Assembly: GCA_029975965.1 (NCBI GenBank) | Contig: JARKOV010000171.1 | Location: 1 to 48,019, forward strand | Reading direction: 5' to 3' | Source: Anaerolinea sp. | Lineage (GTDB): Bacteria > Chloroflexota > Anaerolineae > Anaerolineales > Anaerolineaceae | DNA: 48,019 nucleotides | Shown here: in pieces, positions 9,108 through 17,138 of the stretch | Position numbering within the stretch: position 1 is the first letter of the stretch | How the letters are laid out: each line of letters opens with the position of its first letter | The notes under the pieces: generated by a model | What the model was told of the DNA's origin: nothing | What the model saw: the letters and a program-made list of their open reading frames with translations, nothing else | Database searches by the model: none | Program-made: the position numbers and the translations under genes

Positions 9108-10034
9108 TTATTCTTCCGGTTTGCTTTCCGGCGAGCCGGCATCCTCTGCGGGGGTCTCCTCAACCCTGACCGCCGCGCCTTCCATGCGGGTGGCCGTGCC
9201 GTGGAAGAGCTCCAGGCCCTGGCTCAGGATCACCACCTGGGCGGCCAGCAACCACAGGAAGAACAGGCTGAACACGATCGCCGCCCAGCGCACGGTGTTG
9301 GTCAGGTTGTTTTGAATGCCGGTCAGCATCGCCTTGAGGCTTTCCATCGAGGATTTCGATTGGGAGACCATCGTCTGGTACTCGGCCAGGCTCTTCGAGA
9401 TCAGGCTGACGCTGTCGGACATGGTGGTGAGGTTGCCCTGGATCGAGTCGAGGTTGTCGTCGGCCTTGCCCAGGTTCTCCGACATCGCGGTGAAGGTGTC
9501 GGGCAGGTCGGAAAGGTTGCCGGCCAGCTCGCCCAGCGATTCAGCCAGCGGCACCTCCGGGTTGTAGGTTTCGGTCGGCGGCGCGATCACCGCGCCCACA
9601 AAGGGCACGCCGCTCATCAAGGCGCGGAATGTCTCCAGCGATTTGATCGCGCCATCCAGCACTTCGGCGGCTTTTTGCGCCGTCAACAGGGATTGGGTCG
9701 CCGAGAGCAGGGTGGATGGCAGCGTTTGACCCATCACCTCGTTGATCTGGTCGAGCACCGGCTTGGTGTCTTCGACCGACGTGGCCGTGGTCGCCAGCAT
9801 TTCAGAGAGCGCATCCACGCTGTCCACCGTGGCACCCAACGCCTGCCCGGTCACCTCCATCGCTTTCTGGCTGGTGTTCACGCTGGCGACCAGCGTATCG
9901 ATCGTGCTGCTGATCGTGCTGCTGACTATGGGCGTCGCCACCCAGATCCCGACCAGACCGGCCAGGCTGAGCAGCAAACCCAAAATGCCGGCGATCATGA
10001 CCAGCACCCCAAGAATGCGACGCATGAATTTCAT
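9108..10034 (-). CDS. Two-helix membrane protein with a long extracytoplasmic coiled coil
   Basis: A 308-residue protein with one membrane helix at about 8-35, a long Ser/Thr/Asp/Leu-rich helical middle with heptad-like spacing (about 40-235), a second membrane helix at about 245-270, and a short acidic cytoplasmic tail ending ESKPEE. The middle is interrupted near 145-160 by a Pro/Gly-rich break (SGVPFVGAVIAPPTETYNPEVP). The topology resembles the sensor region of chemoreceptors, but there is no HAMP, kinase or signalling domain. It could be a structural spacer or sensor stalk. A TATAAT box on this strand at 10088-10093 fits its promoter. The family is not recognised. Confidence 0.72.
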   Translation of the reverse strand: MKFMRRILGVLVMIAGILGLLLSLAGLVGIWVATPIVSSTISSTIDTLVASVNTSQKAMEVTGQALGATVDSVDALSEMLATTATSVEDTKPVLDQINEVMGQTLPSTLLSATQSLLTAQKAAEVLDGAIKSLETFRALMSGVPFVGAVIAPPTETYNPEVPLAESLGELAGNLSDLPDTFTAMSENLGKADDNLDSIQGNLTTMSDSVSLISKSLAEYQTMVSQSKSSMESLKAMLTGIQNNLTNTVRWAAIVFSLFFLWLLAAQVVILSQGLELFHGTATRMEGAAVRVEETPAEDAGSPESKPEE

Positions 10035-10226
10035 AGCACCTCTTTTCTGTTGTGAGCGGGAATGGACGAAGAAACGAGTCTACCTTCATTATAGACAGTT
10101 CACCGCCGTTGCGCACTCGCGTTTTGGAGCAAAAGTTTTCGGCCTATTGCCGGACTTGCAGAGCAGGCATGGGTATCCAGGGCGATGGAAATTCATGCTT
10201 GCAAATCCAGATAATGCAGCAGGTTG

Positions 10227-10667
10227 ATGAAAGAGCTTGGACTGGGTCATGGCGACGCCAACACGCTGGTGCATGGGGTGTTAAAAAGCGACAGCGAGCG
10301 CGCCGCCCAAGAAAAGGGCGCGACCACCGGGGAGGTGCTGGATGAGATCTACAGCGGTCCCAAGGCCGCCTTGCGCCCCATCCATGAGCGCTTGATGGAA
10401 CAGATTGACGGATTTGGCGAGTTCGAGGTGGCGCCCAAGAAGGGTTATGTCAGCCTGCGCCGTAAAAAACAGTTCGCCATGCTGGGACCGGCCACCAACA
10501 CGCGCTTCGAGCTGGGGCTCAACGTGAAAGGATTGCCCCCACACCCACGCCTGCTCGAGCAACCGGCGGGCGGCATGTGCAACTATAAAGTGCGCCTGAC
10601 CGACCCCGTTGACGTGGACGGCGAGTTGTTGGGCTGGATCCGCCAGGCTTACGACAGCGCCGGTTGA
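10227..10667 (+). CDS. DUF4287/DUF5655 protein lacking its N-terminus
   Basis: About 146 residues. The first part (KELGLGHGDANTLVHGVLKSD) is the last third of a DUF4287 domain, and the rest (from YSGPKAALRPIHERLMEQ through EVAPKKGYVSLRRKKQF to ELLGWIRQAYDSAG) is a complete DUF5655 domain. Proteins of this type normally begin about 40 residues earlier, with a TGK..E helix leading into AWLK..GLGHG. Here an in-frame TAA at 10212-10214 and no upstream match cut that part off. A TTG at 10224 is the alternative start; neither start has a good ribosome site. It is either a shortened but working gene or a recent 5'-deletion remnant. The role of the family is unknown. Confidence 0.66.
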   Translation: MKELGLGHGDANTLVHGVLKSDSERAAQEKGATTGEVLDEIYSGPKAALRPIHERLMEQIDGFGEFEVAPKKGYVSLRRKKQFAMLGPATNTRFELGLNVKGLPPHPRLLEQPAGGMCNYKVRLTDPVDVDGELLGWIRQAYDSAG

Positions 10668-10691
10668 CCCGCCTGCCGGAACACACAACCG

Positions 10692-11351
10692 CTACGCAGG
10701 GCGCTCGGCGCGCTGCTTGATTCCGCGCAGCATGCGGCGCTCCATCACGAAGCTGATCGGCTCGGTGAGCCGCCATATCCAGGCCATGTCCGGGCTGTGC
10801 GCCAGCCGCTGGCGGCTGAACAGGCGCGTGGTGTCTGCGCCAAGCGGCTCGAGGATGAACTGCCAGGTGCCGATCGAGAATGCTTTGGCCTGATCCGCCG
10901 TATAGACGACCGGCTCGCCGCTTTTCAGGTCGGCGCTCACCAGCACCAACGAACGGCCTGCTTCGACCGCGTTGACCGAATAGCACGGGTAACCCGGCGG
11001 CCCCAGGCGAATCAGGTCGCCTGGCTGCAGGTGTTGCAGCTCGGGGAAAATCCGATCCACGCTGTGAATGTTACAGCCGGCCAGGTTTTCCAGGCCGTCG
11101 TAGCTGTAAAGCCCACCGCGCCCTTGCCCAATCTGCACCAGCCAGGACCACACCGTTTGGGCCGGGGCGTGGATTACGATCGCCCGGGTCGAGATCATCT
11201 GTGTCACCGGGACCAGCTCGTCGCCTGGCAACGCGCGCCCGGCCTCATCGACCGTCACCCCCCAACGGTTGTACCATTTGCGCAGCAACGGCGAAGCCAG
11301 CAGCGTTCCGCCGATCTGCAACGCACCCCACACATTTTCGAAGAAATTCAT
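10692..11351 (-). CDS. SRPBCC (START-like) ligand-binding protein
   Basis: A 219-residue protein of the helix-grip SRPBCC superfamily. The pattern is clear: a strand leading into IHAPAQTVWSWLVQIGQGRGGLYSYDGLENLAG, then LQPGDLIRLG, and the late WQFILEPLGADTTRLFSRQRL before a long C-terminal helix. Such proteins bind hydrophobic ligands or act as small enzymes. I prefer ATG 11351 (GGGAGG 4 nt upstream) to the ATG 24 nt earlier, which would put that site inside the gene. It converges with the DUF5655 gene 24 bp away. No ligand can be named. Confidence 0.78.
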   Translation of the reverse strand: MNFFENVWGALQIGGTLLASPLLRKWYNRWGVTVDEAGRALPGDELVPVTQMISTRAIVIHAPAQTVWSWLVQIGQGRGGLYSYDGLENLAGCNIHSVDRIFPELQHLQPGDLIRLGPPGYPCYSVNAVEAGRSLVLVSADLKSGEPVVYTADQAKAFSIGTWQFILEPLGADTTRLFSRQRLAHSPDMAWIWRLTEPISFVMERRMLRGIKQRAERPA

Positions 11352-11540
11352 CGCGCCTCCCAATAATACATTCACTACGCAGCCCAGGCAGAGAAGTTCC
11401 GCCGGTTAATCCTACAGTCAAACCGTTAAATGCCGGCCGCCTTGAGAGGGGCAATTTTTGAGCGGATACATCCAGGCGGGCGGTTGCTGCGTAGGTATAA
11501 GTAGATCATTTCTATCCGATTTGCTCACAGGAGGTGTTGC

Positions 11541-12008
11541 ATGAAGCGATCTTTCCTTCGGGCGGTCTTGCTGCTGGCGTTGCTGGCGCTGATCTCCGGG
11601 GTGGTTGCGCGCCCGGCGATGGCTGCCAAAGTGGACGGCGCAGACCAGGGCGGGCGACCCATCGAGGTTGCCATGACCGGCGCCCAAGAAGCCCCCGGCC
11701 CAGGAGACCCGGACGGCAGCGGAACTGCATTTTTCACCCTCAACCAGGGGCAGGGGCTCATATGCTACGAGCTGGTCGTGGCAGAGATCGCCACGCCCAC
11801 CGCGGCGCACATCCATCGCGCTCCGGCAGGCTCTCCGGGTCCGGTGGTGGTGCCGCTCAACGCACCAGCGAGTGGCTTCTCCAGCGGGTGTGCCGAGGTG
11901 GATCCCGACTTGATCAAGGAAATTCGCCAGTTCCCCGAGCGGTTTTACGTGAACGTCCACAACGCCCCCTTCCCGGGGGGCGCCGTGCGAGGGCAATTGG
12001 GCCAATAA
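11541..12008 (+). CDS. Secreted CHRD-domain protein
   Basis: A 155-residue exported protein. The signal peptide (about 1-28) ends AMA before AKVDGA, with no lipobox. It is followed by one CHRD domain, the chordin-type beta domain found in many bacterial secreted proteins: MTGAQEAPGPGDPDGSGTAFFTL, then AAHIHRAPAGSPGPVVVPL, and the closing FYVNVHNAPFPGGAVRGQL. The two Cys (in LICYEL and SSGCAEV) may pair outside the cell. A perfect AGGAGG precedes the ATG, and TATAAG (11496-11501) is a likely -10 box. The domain is well recognised; its molecular role in bacteria is not known. Confidence 0.88.
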   Translation: MKRSFLRAVLLLALLALISGVVARPAMAAKVDGADQGGRPIEVAMTGAQEAPGPGDPDGSGTAFFTLNQGQGLICYELVVAEIATPTAAHIHRAPAGSPGPVVVPLNAPASGFSSGCAEVDPDLIKEIRQFPERFYVNVHNAPFPGGAVRGQLGQ

Positions 12009-12040
12009 GCCCCTCAGTGGCTGAAGTGTAAAGCGAGGAT

Positions 12041-12081
12041 CGCCGGGGATCATGGGCGCGTGGCGCTCGTGATCCCCGGCG
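12041..12081 (+). terminator. Perfect hairpin after the CHRD gene
   Basis: CGCCGGGGATCA (12041-12052) pairs exactly with TGATCCCCGGCG (12070-12081), with a 17-nt loop, 33 nt after the CHRD stop. There is no long U-tract, so it may be a weak terminator or an mRNA-end stabiliser. Confidence 0.55.
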
Positions 12082-12125
12082 CCATTGTAACCTGCGCGGG
12101 GGGATTTTTTGCAGAAAACCCGGTG

Positions 12126-12154
12126 CTGACGAATTGCCGACAGATGGTTATAAT
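12126..12154 (+). promoter_or_regulatory. Promoter for the CDP-alcohol phosphatidyltransferase
   Basis: CTGACG (12126-12131), exactly 17 nt, then a perfect TATAAT (12149-12154). This leaves a leader of about 85 nt before the ATG at 12246, longer than usual for this window. Confidence 0.55.
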
Positions 12155-12245
12155 TAGGTTACCATCCGACGGCTCGTCCCGATTTCTCGGCTCTGTTTTC
12201 AGGATTAGCTTGCGAAGATGAATTCTTACCGGGAGGGCGATTCTC

Positions 12246-13091
12246 ATGGATCCCAACGGCAGTCTCTCAGCAAAACCGGTACAAGAACACACCCGCGTCA
12301 ACGACACCTTTATCGGCCGCAATGAAAAGAAGGTTCTTCTCTGGCTGGCGCCGCGCATGCCGGCCTGGGTAGTCCCCGATACACTCACCGGCGTCGGCCT
12401 GTTCGCTTCCGTGCTCATATTCGCCAGTTATGCCCTGACCTATTTCGACAAGGGCTTTCTCTGGCTGGCCAGCTTTGGTTTCGTGATCCAGTGGTTCGGC
12501 GACAGCCTGGACGGCACCCTGGCGCGCTTTCGCAAGATCGAGCGCCCGCGCTACGGCTTTTACATTGATCACATCATCGATTCGATCAGCGAAGTGCTCA
12601 TTTTCATTGGCCTGGGGCTCTCGCCCTTCTTGCGCTTCGACCTGGCCCTGCTGGCGTTGATCGCCTACCTGCTGGGGTCCATCTACGTCTACCTGGCCAC
12701 CTACGTCAACGGCGTTTTCCGCATCTCCTACAGCGGCATCAGCCCGACCGAGATGCGCCTGATCGCGGTGGTCACCAACACGATCGTCTTCTTCGCCGGC
12801 AACCCAATCGTCACGATGCCCACCCTGGGGCTGGCGCTCACGCCGCTTTCCGTCACCCTGTACGACCTGGTCGTGATTGGCGTGACGGTCATGCTGCTCT
12901 ACCTCTTCCTGACCAACGCCGCCAAGACCGCCTTGAGCCTGTCGCACGAAGACCGGGTGGCATCGCGCGAGAAGAAACTGCGCGAGCGCGCCCGGCGCGC
13001 GGCTCACCGCCAGGCGTTGCGCGAAGAAAGGCTGATGCGCAAGGCCGCGGCGAGGCACGCCCGCGCCCAGGTGCAGAGCAAGGCAGAATAA
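12246..13091 (+). CDS. CDP-alcohol phosphatidyltransferase family protein
   Basis: A 281-residue membrane enzyme that should join a CDP-activated lipid to an alcohol (phospholipid or inositol-type head group). The CDP-OH signature is present: Asp89-Gly90-x2-Ala93-Arg94, then Gly104-x3-Asp108-x3-Asp112. The stretch between Arg94 and Gly104 has 9 residues, whereas the textbook motif has 8. About six membrane helices follow. Residues from about 235 form a highly basic tail (REKKLRERARRAAHRQALREERLMRK), unusual for the family. It has its own promoter. The specific alcohol is not predictable. Confidence 0.86.
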   Translation: MDPNGSLSAKPVQEHTRVNDTFIGRNEKKVLLWLAPRMPAWVVPDTLTGVGLFASVLIFASYALTYFDKGFLWLASFGFVIQWFGDSLDGTLARFRKIERPRYGFYIDHIIDSISEVLIFIGLGLSPFLRFDLALLALIAYLLGSIYVYLATYVNGVFRISYSGISPTEMRLIAVVTNTIVFFAGNPIVTMPTLGLALTPLSVTLYDLVVIGVTVMLLYLFLTNAAKTALSLSHEDRVASREKKLRERARRAAHRQALREERLMRKAAARHARAQVQSKAE

Positions 13092-13201
13092 GCCCTATTT
13101 AAGCTAACATCTAGGGATTTTCAACCAAGAACGCCTGCCCAGGCCCTATGGAGCAGGGATCATTTTCAATAAGCCCCGCATCGCACTTTCTTGCGCGAAA
13201 T

Positions 13202-13813
13202 TCAGCCCTGCCCCCGGGTGTGCGCCAGGCTGGTCTCGTAGAAAAAGCCTAACAATCCCTTGCGTGGGAGGCGAAGCCAATCGGTCAGGCCGACGACCCC
13301 CCAGGCGAACAGGCGAAACAGCGCGTAACCGACCACCACCCCGGCGGCGTTCATGAAGTAGTCGTTGATATCGATCACCCGGTAGGGGTAGCGGATCACC
13401 AGCGACATGACCAGCTGCGCGCCTTCCAGGGCCAGCCCGGCAACCACCGGCAACCAGAGAAAATACCAGGGCTTGAGCCGCGCGACCAGGCTGATCCCGA
13501 AGCCAAAAGGCACCGTGAGTAAAACGTTGGGGATGGCGGTCATCAGAATGTAGCGGGTGGTCGCATAGGGGCCAAAGTCGAACGGCTTGAGGTTGATCCG
13601 CGAGAGAAAGAGCTGCCATTTGAATTCGTCGGTGTAGGCCCCGCCGATCAGGTGAATCGGGAAAAGCACCGCGCCCGCCACGAGCAGCAGGTAAATGTAG
13701 AACAGGGCGAAACAGAACAGGTAAGAAGCGCTGCGCCCGCGCCGCATCAGCAGCAGCAACGGGATCAGCAGCGGAATTCCGACCAGGAACAGAATTTCAG
13801 CGTTGACCGACAT
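13202..13813 (-). CDS. VanZ-like membrane protein
   Basis: A 203-residue polytopic protein of the VanZ-like family. Four to five hydrophobic segments are visible. The family core is TRYILMTAIPNVLLTVPFGFGISL, then the acidic-polar ALEGAQLVMS and RVIDINDYFMNAAGVVVGY. VanZ-like proteins raise teicoplanin resistance in some hosts, but most are of unknown role. I chose ATG 13813 (GGGAG 6 nt upstream); an upstream in-frame ATG at 13906 would add 31 residues that do not resemble the family. No VanA-type resistance genes lie nearby. Confidence 0.82.
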   Translation of the reverse strand: MSVNAEILFLVGIPLLIPLLLLMRRGRSASYLFCFALFYIYLLLVAGAVLFPIHLIGGAYTDEFKWQLFLSRINLKPFDFGPYATTRYILMTAIPNVLLTVPFGFGISLVARLKPWYFLWLPVVAGLALEGAQLVMSLVIRYPYRVIDINDYFMNAAGVVVGYALFRLFAWGVVGLTDWLRLPRKGLLGFFYETSLAHTRGQG

Positions 13814-13989
13814 GTTGATCTCCCAAACGTCTTTAACTATACCTCCTCTTGTTAAACGCAGAATGAGCGTGGGTGTTCCAGCCCAAAGATAATAGGGTGG
13901 TTGCATTATAGAAATTGTTCTTCTATAACGCCCTATACGGTCACGTGAGGCGGCTATGCACGAAGCGCTCTCGTTTTAGCTTAAAAAAC

Positions 13990-14059
13990 GATAGTGTTCC
14001 ATTTTTTCTGTAAAATGTGGGGCAAAGCCCACATTTTACAGAAAATAAATTACACAATC
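13990..14059. mobile_element. MITE-like element, family 1, copy A
   Basis: A 70-bp element from GATAGTG to CACAATC with an 18-bp stem (14004-14021 with 14028-14045, core CTGTAAAATGTGGG) and a small A-rich loop. It is flanked by TAAAAAAC (13982-13989) and CAAAAAAC (14060-14067), 7 of 8 matching, as expected for an ageing target-site duplication. It lies between the VanZ gene and the last VWA gene. Confidence 0.8.
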
Positions 14060-14067
14060 CAAAAAAC

Positions 14068-14096
14068 GGGATTTCTCTTCTACCTCTGAGCAGTTG
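14068..14096. repeat. Right half of a family-2 element
   Basis: The stretch ending ACCTCTGAGCAGTTG resembles the right half of the element at 36145-36200 (which has CACCTCAGGCTGAGCAGTTA). No left arm is visible, so the copy is partial. It starts directly after the target repeat of family-1 copy A and ends 10 bp before the VWA stop codon. Confidence 0.5.
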
Positions 14097-14106
14097 TCAG
14101 AAATCT

Positions 14107-15081
14107 TTACGGGAGCGGGTGCCAGAGCTGGGCGAGCAGGACCGCGCCGATCACCAGCAGCGCGGCGGCGGCGGCGAATAGCATGCCGATTTCGGTGGTC
14201 ACTTCGCGCGAGCTCAACAGGGTGGGCAGGCTGTCGAACACTTTTTGCAACTCGCCGGCGCTCTCCGCTGAAGAATACGTCCCACCCGTCATCTCGGCAA
14301 TCTCGATCAGCGAAGCTTCGTCGATGCCGCGCCGGAAGTTTCTTCCACCGCCAAAGAAATTCTCGCTCCCGGTCGCCGTGCCGAAGCCGATGGTGTAGAC
14401 GCGCACCCCGCGCAGCACCGCTTCCTGGGCGGCGTCCAGCGGGTCGGGGCCGGTGGTGTAGACTCCGTCCGTCAGCAAGACGATGATATCCGGGCGGTAT
14501 TCGCCTTCGGCGACCGGCCCGGCGCTGCTCGTTCCGCTCTGGTTGAACTCGGCAATCGACTCGAGCGCGGTCAGGATGCCGCTGCCAATCGCTGTGCCGC
14601 GCCCGGTGGTGAGCATGCGGATGGCGCGGGTCAGCGCTTCCGCGTCGGTGCTGGGGGGTTGGACGAGCTGCGCGTAACCGGCGAAGGCCACCACCCCGAT
14701 CTGGTTGTTCTCACGCTGGCGTTCGACGAACGCCAGCGCCGCTTCTTTCGCCGCGGCCAGCCGGCTGGGGAAAATATCGTCCTGGCGCATGCTGCCGGAA
14801 ACGTCCAGCACCAGCATCACCGTGGCGCGCCCCGAGGGGATCAGCGTCACCGCCACCGGTCGCGCCACGCTGACCACCAGGCAGGCCAGCGCGACGCAAA
14901 ACAGCGCCAGCGGCAGGTAGCGCCGCACCCACGACTGCGCCGGTACCGCGGCGCGCACCAGCGAGAGGCTAGAATAACGGATCGCATAGCGCCGCCTGCG
15001 CCTTTGCCCCCACAGGTAAAGCGCCAGCAGCAGCGGAATCATCCCCAACAGGAAGAACGCGCTCGGCCAGAGAAATTTCAT
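14107..15081 (-). CDS. VWA-domain membrane protein (BatA/BatB-like), second copy
   Basis: A 324-residue protein: two N-terminal membrane helices (about 3-25 and 55-75), a von Willebrand A domain facing outside with a complete MIDAS start (Asp93-x-Ser95-x-Ser97 in DVSGSM) and LLTDG later, and a C-terminal membrane helix (about 300-320). Such proteins work with MoxR ATPases and are thought to act as metal-dependent adhesive or assembly factors. ATG 15081 has GGAGG 5 nt upstream; the ATG 12 nt earlier lacks one. It is the last of five genes in one direction, 24 nt after the first VWA gene. Confidence 0.9.
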   Translation of the reverse strand: MKFLWPSAFFLLGMIPLLLALYLWGQRRRRRYAIRYSSLSLVRAAVPAQSWVRRYLPLALFCVALACLVVSVARPVAVTLIPSGRATVMLVLDVSGSMRQDDIFPSRLAAAKEAALAFVERQRENNQIGVVAFAGYAQLVQPPSTDAEALTRAIRMLTTGRGTAIGSGILTALESIAEFNQSGTSSAGPVAEGEYRPDIIVLLTDGVYTTGPDPLDAAQEAVLRGVRVYTIGFGTATGSENFFGGGRNFRRGIDEASLIEIAEMTGGTYSSAESAGELQKVFDSLPTLLSSREVTTEIGMLFAAAAALLVIGAVLLAQLWHPLP

Positions 15082-15105
15082 CACGACCTCCAATACCCGC
15101 TACCG

Positions 15106-16140
15106 TTAAACCATCCGGTTGAACCACAGCATGGAGAACATGCTGCCTGCCAGTAATAAAAAGATGCCGGCACCGGCGAAAAGCGAAGTGACCTCCATTG
15201 GTTCGGGTTTGACCACCAGGCGCGGGGTCAGGTTCGCGTACACCGCCTGGGGGTCCTGCGTGCTCTGCGCGGCGTAATAGGCGCCGCCAGCCACCCGGGT
15301 GATCAGGCGGAGTGTCTCCTCGTCCAGCGCGGTGTGCACGCTGAAACCTTCCAGCTCCAGCACAACCCCCGCAACGGTGCCAAAACCCAGCGCGTCGATG
15401 CGCACCGCGTGTTCCGCGGCGGCTTGCGCCGCTTCAAGCGGGTCAATCGACTGGTTATGCTCGCCATCGGAGAGGATCACGATCACCGAAGGGGGGTACT
15501 CGCCTGCAGGTAGCTGGGCGAGCAGGTCCTGTTCCGGGGAGCCCGGCCGCTCTGAGCGCGGGGCTTCGTTCTGGGCGTCAGGCGTGAGCGGCTGAGCGCC
15601 TTCCAGTCCAGCGTCGACCGCGATGGTGTTCAACGCCACGTAGATGCCCTGCCCCAGCGATGTGCCGCTGGCGGGCTGCAAGCGGTCGATTGCGGCCAAT
15701 AACAACGCGGCGTCGTTGGTCGGGGACTGCACGGTAAACCCGTTGCCGCTGAAGGAGACGATCCCAATCATCACCGTTTCGGGTTGGCTTTGCACGAACT
15801 CGCGCGCGGCGGTCTTGGCCGCTTCCAGGCGGCTGGGCTGCACGTCGGTGGCGCTCATGCTGGCGGAAACGTCGAAGACCAGGATCACCGTGCCCTCTAC
15901 CCGCGGCAGATTCACTTCCGCCTGGGGGCGCGCCAGGGCGACCAGGATGATTACCAGGCTGAGCAAGAACAGCGCCGGCGGCAGGTGGCGGCGCAAGGCC
16001 GGGACCGGGTTGCGCGCCGGCTGCATGCCGCTAAAGGAGAAAGCCTTCACGCGCCGGCGTTGGTTCAACCACAGGTATAAACCAACCGCGACCGGGACCG
16101 CCAGCAAAGCCCAAAGCATCGACGGCCACAAGAACGTCAT
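15106..16140 (-). CDS. VWA-domain membrane protein (BatA-like), first copy
   Basis: A 344-residue paralogue of the next gene: MTFLWPS at the start against MKFLWPS there, helices at about 5-25 and 53-70, VWA with MIDAS Asp90-x-Ser92-x-Ser94 (DVSASM) and ILSDGEHN, and a C-terminal helix (about 318-338). It has an insertion of about 40 residues after AGLEGAQ (rich in Pro, Glu and Ser) that the second copy lacks. The ATG overlaps the stop of the DUF58 gene by four bases (ATGA), which points to translational coupling. The pair probably arose by gene duplication. Confidence 0.9.
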   Translation of the reverse strand: MTFLWPSMLWALLAVPVAVGLYLWLNQRRRVKAFSFSGMQPARNPVPALRRHLPPALFLLSLVIILVALARPQAEVNLPRVEGTVILVFDVSASMSATDVQPSRLEAAKTAAREFVQSQPETVMIGIVSFSGNGFTVQSPTNDAALLLAAIDRLQPASGTSLGQGIYVALNTIAVDAGLEGAQPLTPDAQNEAPRSERPGSPEQDLLAQLPAGEYPPSVIVILSDGEHNQSIDPLEAAQAAAEHAVRIDALGFGTVAGVVLELEGFSVHTALDEETLRLITRVAGGAYYAAQSTQDPQAVYANLTPRLVVKPEPMEVTSLFAGAGIFLLLAGSMFSMLWFNRMV

Positions 16141-17138
16141 TGCCTCACCCCCGCCCGGCTGCGGTGGAGCTGCTTGCGCAGCGCCGCGAAGCGCAAAATG
16201 GCCCTCACCAGGTCTTCGCGGGTGGAGAGCGACCAGGGTTCCACCCCGGCATGGCGGAACGTGCGGCTCAGGTCGGCTTCGCGTTGGCGGGTTGCCTCGG
16301 CAAACCGGGCGCGGAACTGCGGGTCGGAGGTGTCCACGTACAGTTGCTCGCCGGTCTCGGCGTCCTCCATCCAGAGCGGACCGGCGTCGGGCAGCTCCAC
16401 CTCGCGCGGGTCCCACAGGCGGATCGCCAGCACCTCGTGGCGGTGCTTGAGCAGGCTGAGCGTGCGCTCCCAGCCGGGCGCGCTGATGAAATCGGAGAGA
16501 ACGAAGATCAACGAGCGTTTCTTGATCGAGTGCAAGCCGCCCTGGAGCATCGCGTTCAGGTCGGTGAAAGCCGCTTTGGGCAGGCGGGGCTGCTTGAGCA
16601 GGTCGTTGATCAGGCGCAGCACGTGGGCGCGCCCGCCTTTAGCCGGGATGACGCGCTCGATGCGCTGGTTGCCCGCCTCGCCGGATTGCCCGTTGTAAAG
16701 CACCGCCCCGACGCGGTTGCCGTGGCGGGTCAACAGCCGCGCCAGGGTAGCCACCAGGTCGATCAGCACCGTGCGCTTCTCCGCCTGGGTCGTGCCAAAA
16801 TCCATCGAGGGGCTGAGGTCGATCAAGAACCAGGCGTTGATCTCGCGGTCTTCCATGTACTGGCGGACATAGGGGGCGTCCATGCGCGCCGTGACGTTCC
16901 AGTCGATATAGCGGATGTCGTCCTCGGGCTGGTACTCGCGCAGATCGGCAAAGTCCACCCCGTAGCCGTAAAACAGGCTGCGGTAGTCGCCCTGCAGCAG
17001 GCCGTCCAGGCGGCGGATCACCTGCCAGTCCAGGCGCTGCAAGATGCGCTCCGGGGCGGGCTTGCCTCCCGGCGGATTCCCCGCCAGGAGCTCGCGCTCT
17101 CGCCGCTCAGGCGACCTCACGGACCTTCTCTCGCTCAT
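16137..17138 (-). CDS. DUF58 domain protein
   Basis: A 333-residue cytosolic protein of the DUF58 family, nearly always encoded beside MoxR and VWA genes. Hallmarks are FYGYGVDFADLREYQPEDDIRYIDW, with the conserved D-x-R-x-I-D-W, then the VWA-like LIDLSPSMDFG. The latter keeps only part of the metal-site pattern (DLSPS). I chose ATG 17138, which overlaps the MoxR gene end by 32 bp; a GTG at 17120 is an alternative. The likely job is as an adaptor between the MoxR ATPase and the VWA membrane proteins. Confidence 0.9.
   Translation of the reverse strand: MSERRSVRSPERRERELLAGNPPGGKPAPERILQRLDWQVIRRLDGLLQGDYRSLFYGYGVDFADLREYQPEDDIRYIDWNVTARMDAPYVRQYMEDREINAWFLIDLSPSMDFGTTQAEKRTVLIDLVATLARLLTRHGNRVGAVLYNGQSGEAGNQRIERVIPAKGGRAHVLRLINDLLKQPRLPKAAFTDLNAMLQGGLHSIKKRSLIFVLSDFISAPGWERTLSLLKHRHEVLAIRLWDPREVELPDAGPLWMEDAETGEQLYVDTSDPQFRARFAEATRQREADLSRTFRHAGVEPWSLSTREDLVRAILRFAALRKQLHRSRAGVRQ

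Noticed and set aside
13990..14059. Reading the hairpin at 14.0 kb as a plain terminator of the VWA operon
   Set aside because: It has repeats of itself elsewhere with direct flanking repeats, so a mobile origin explains it better, though it may still end transcripts.
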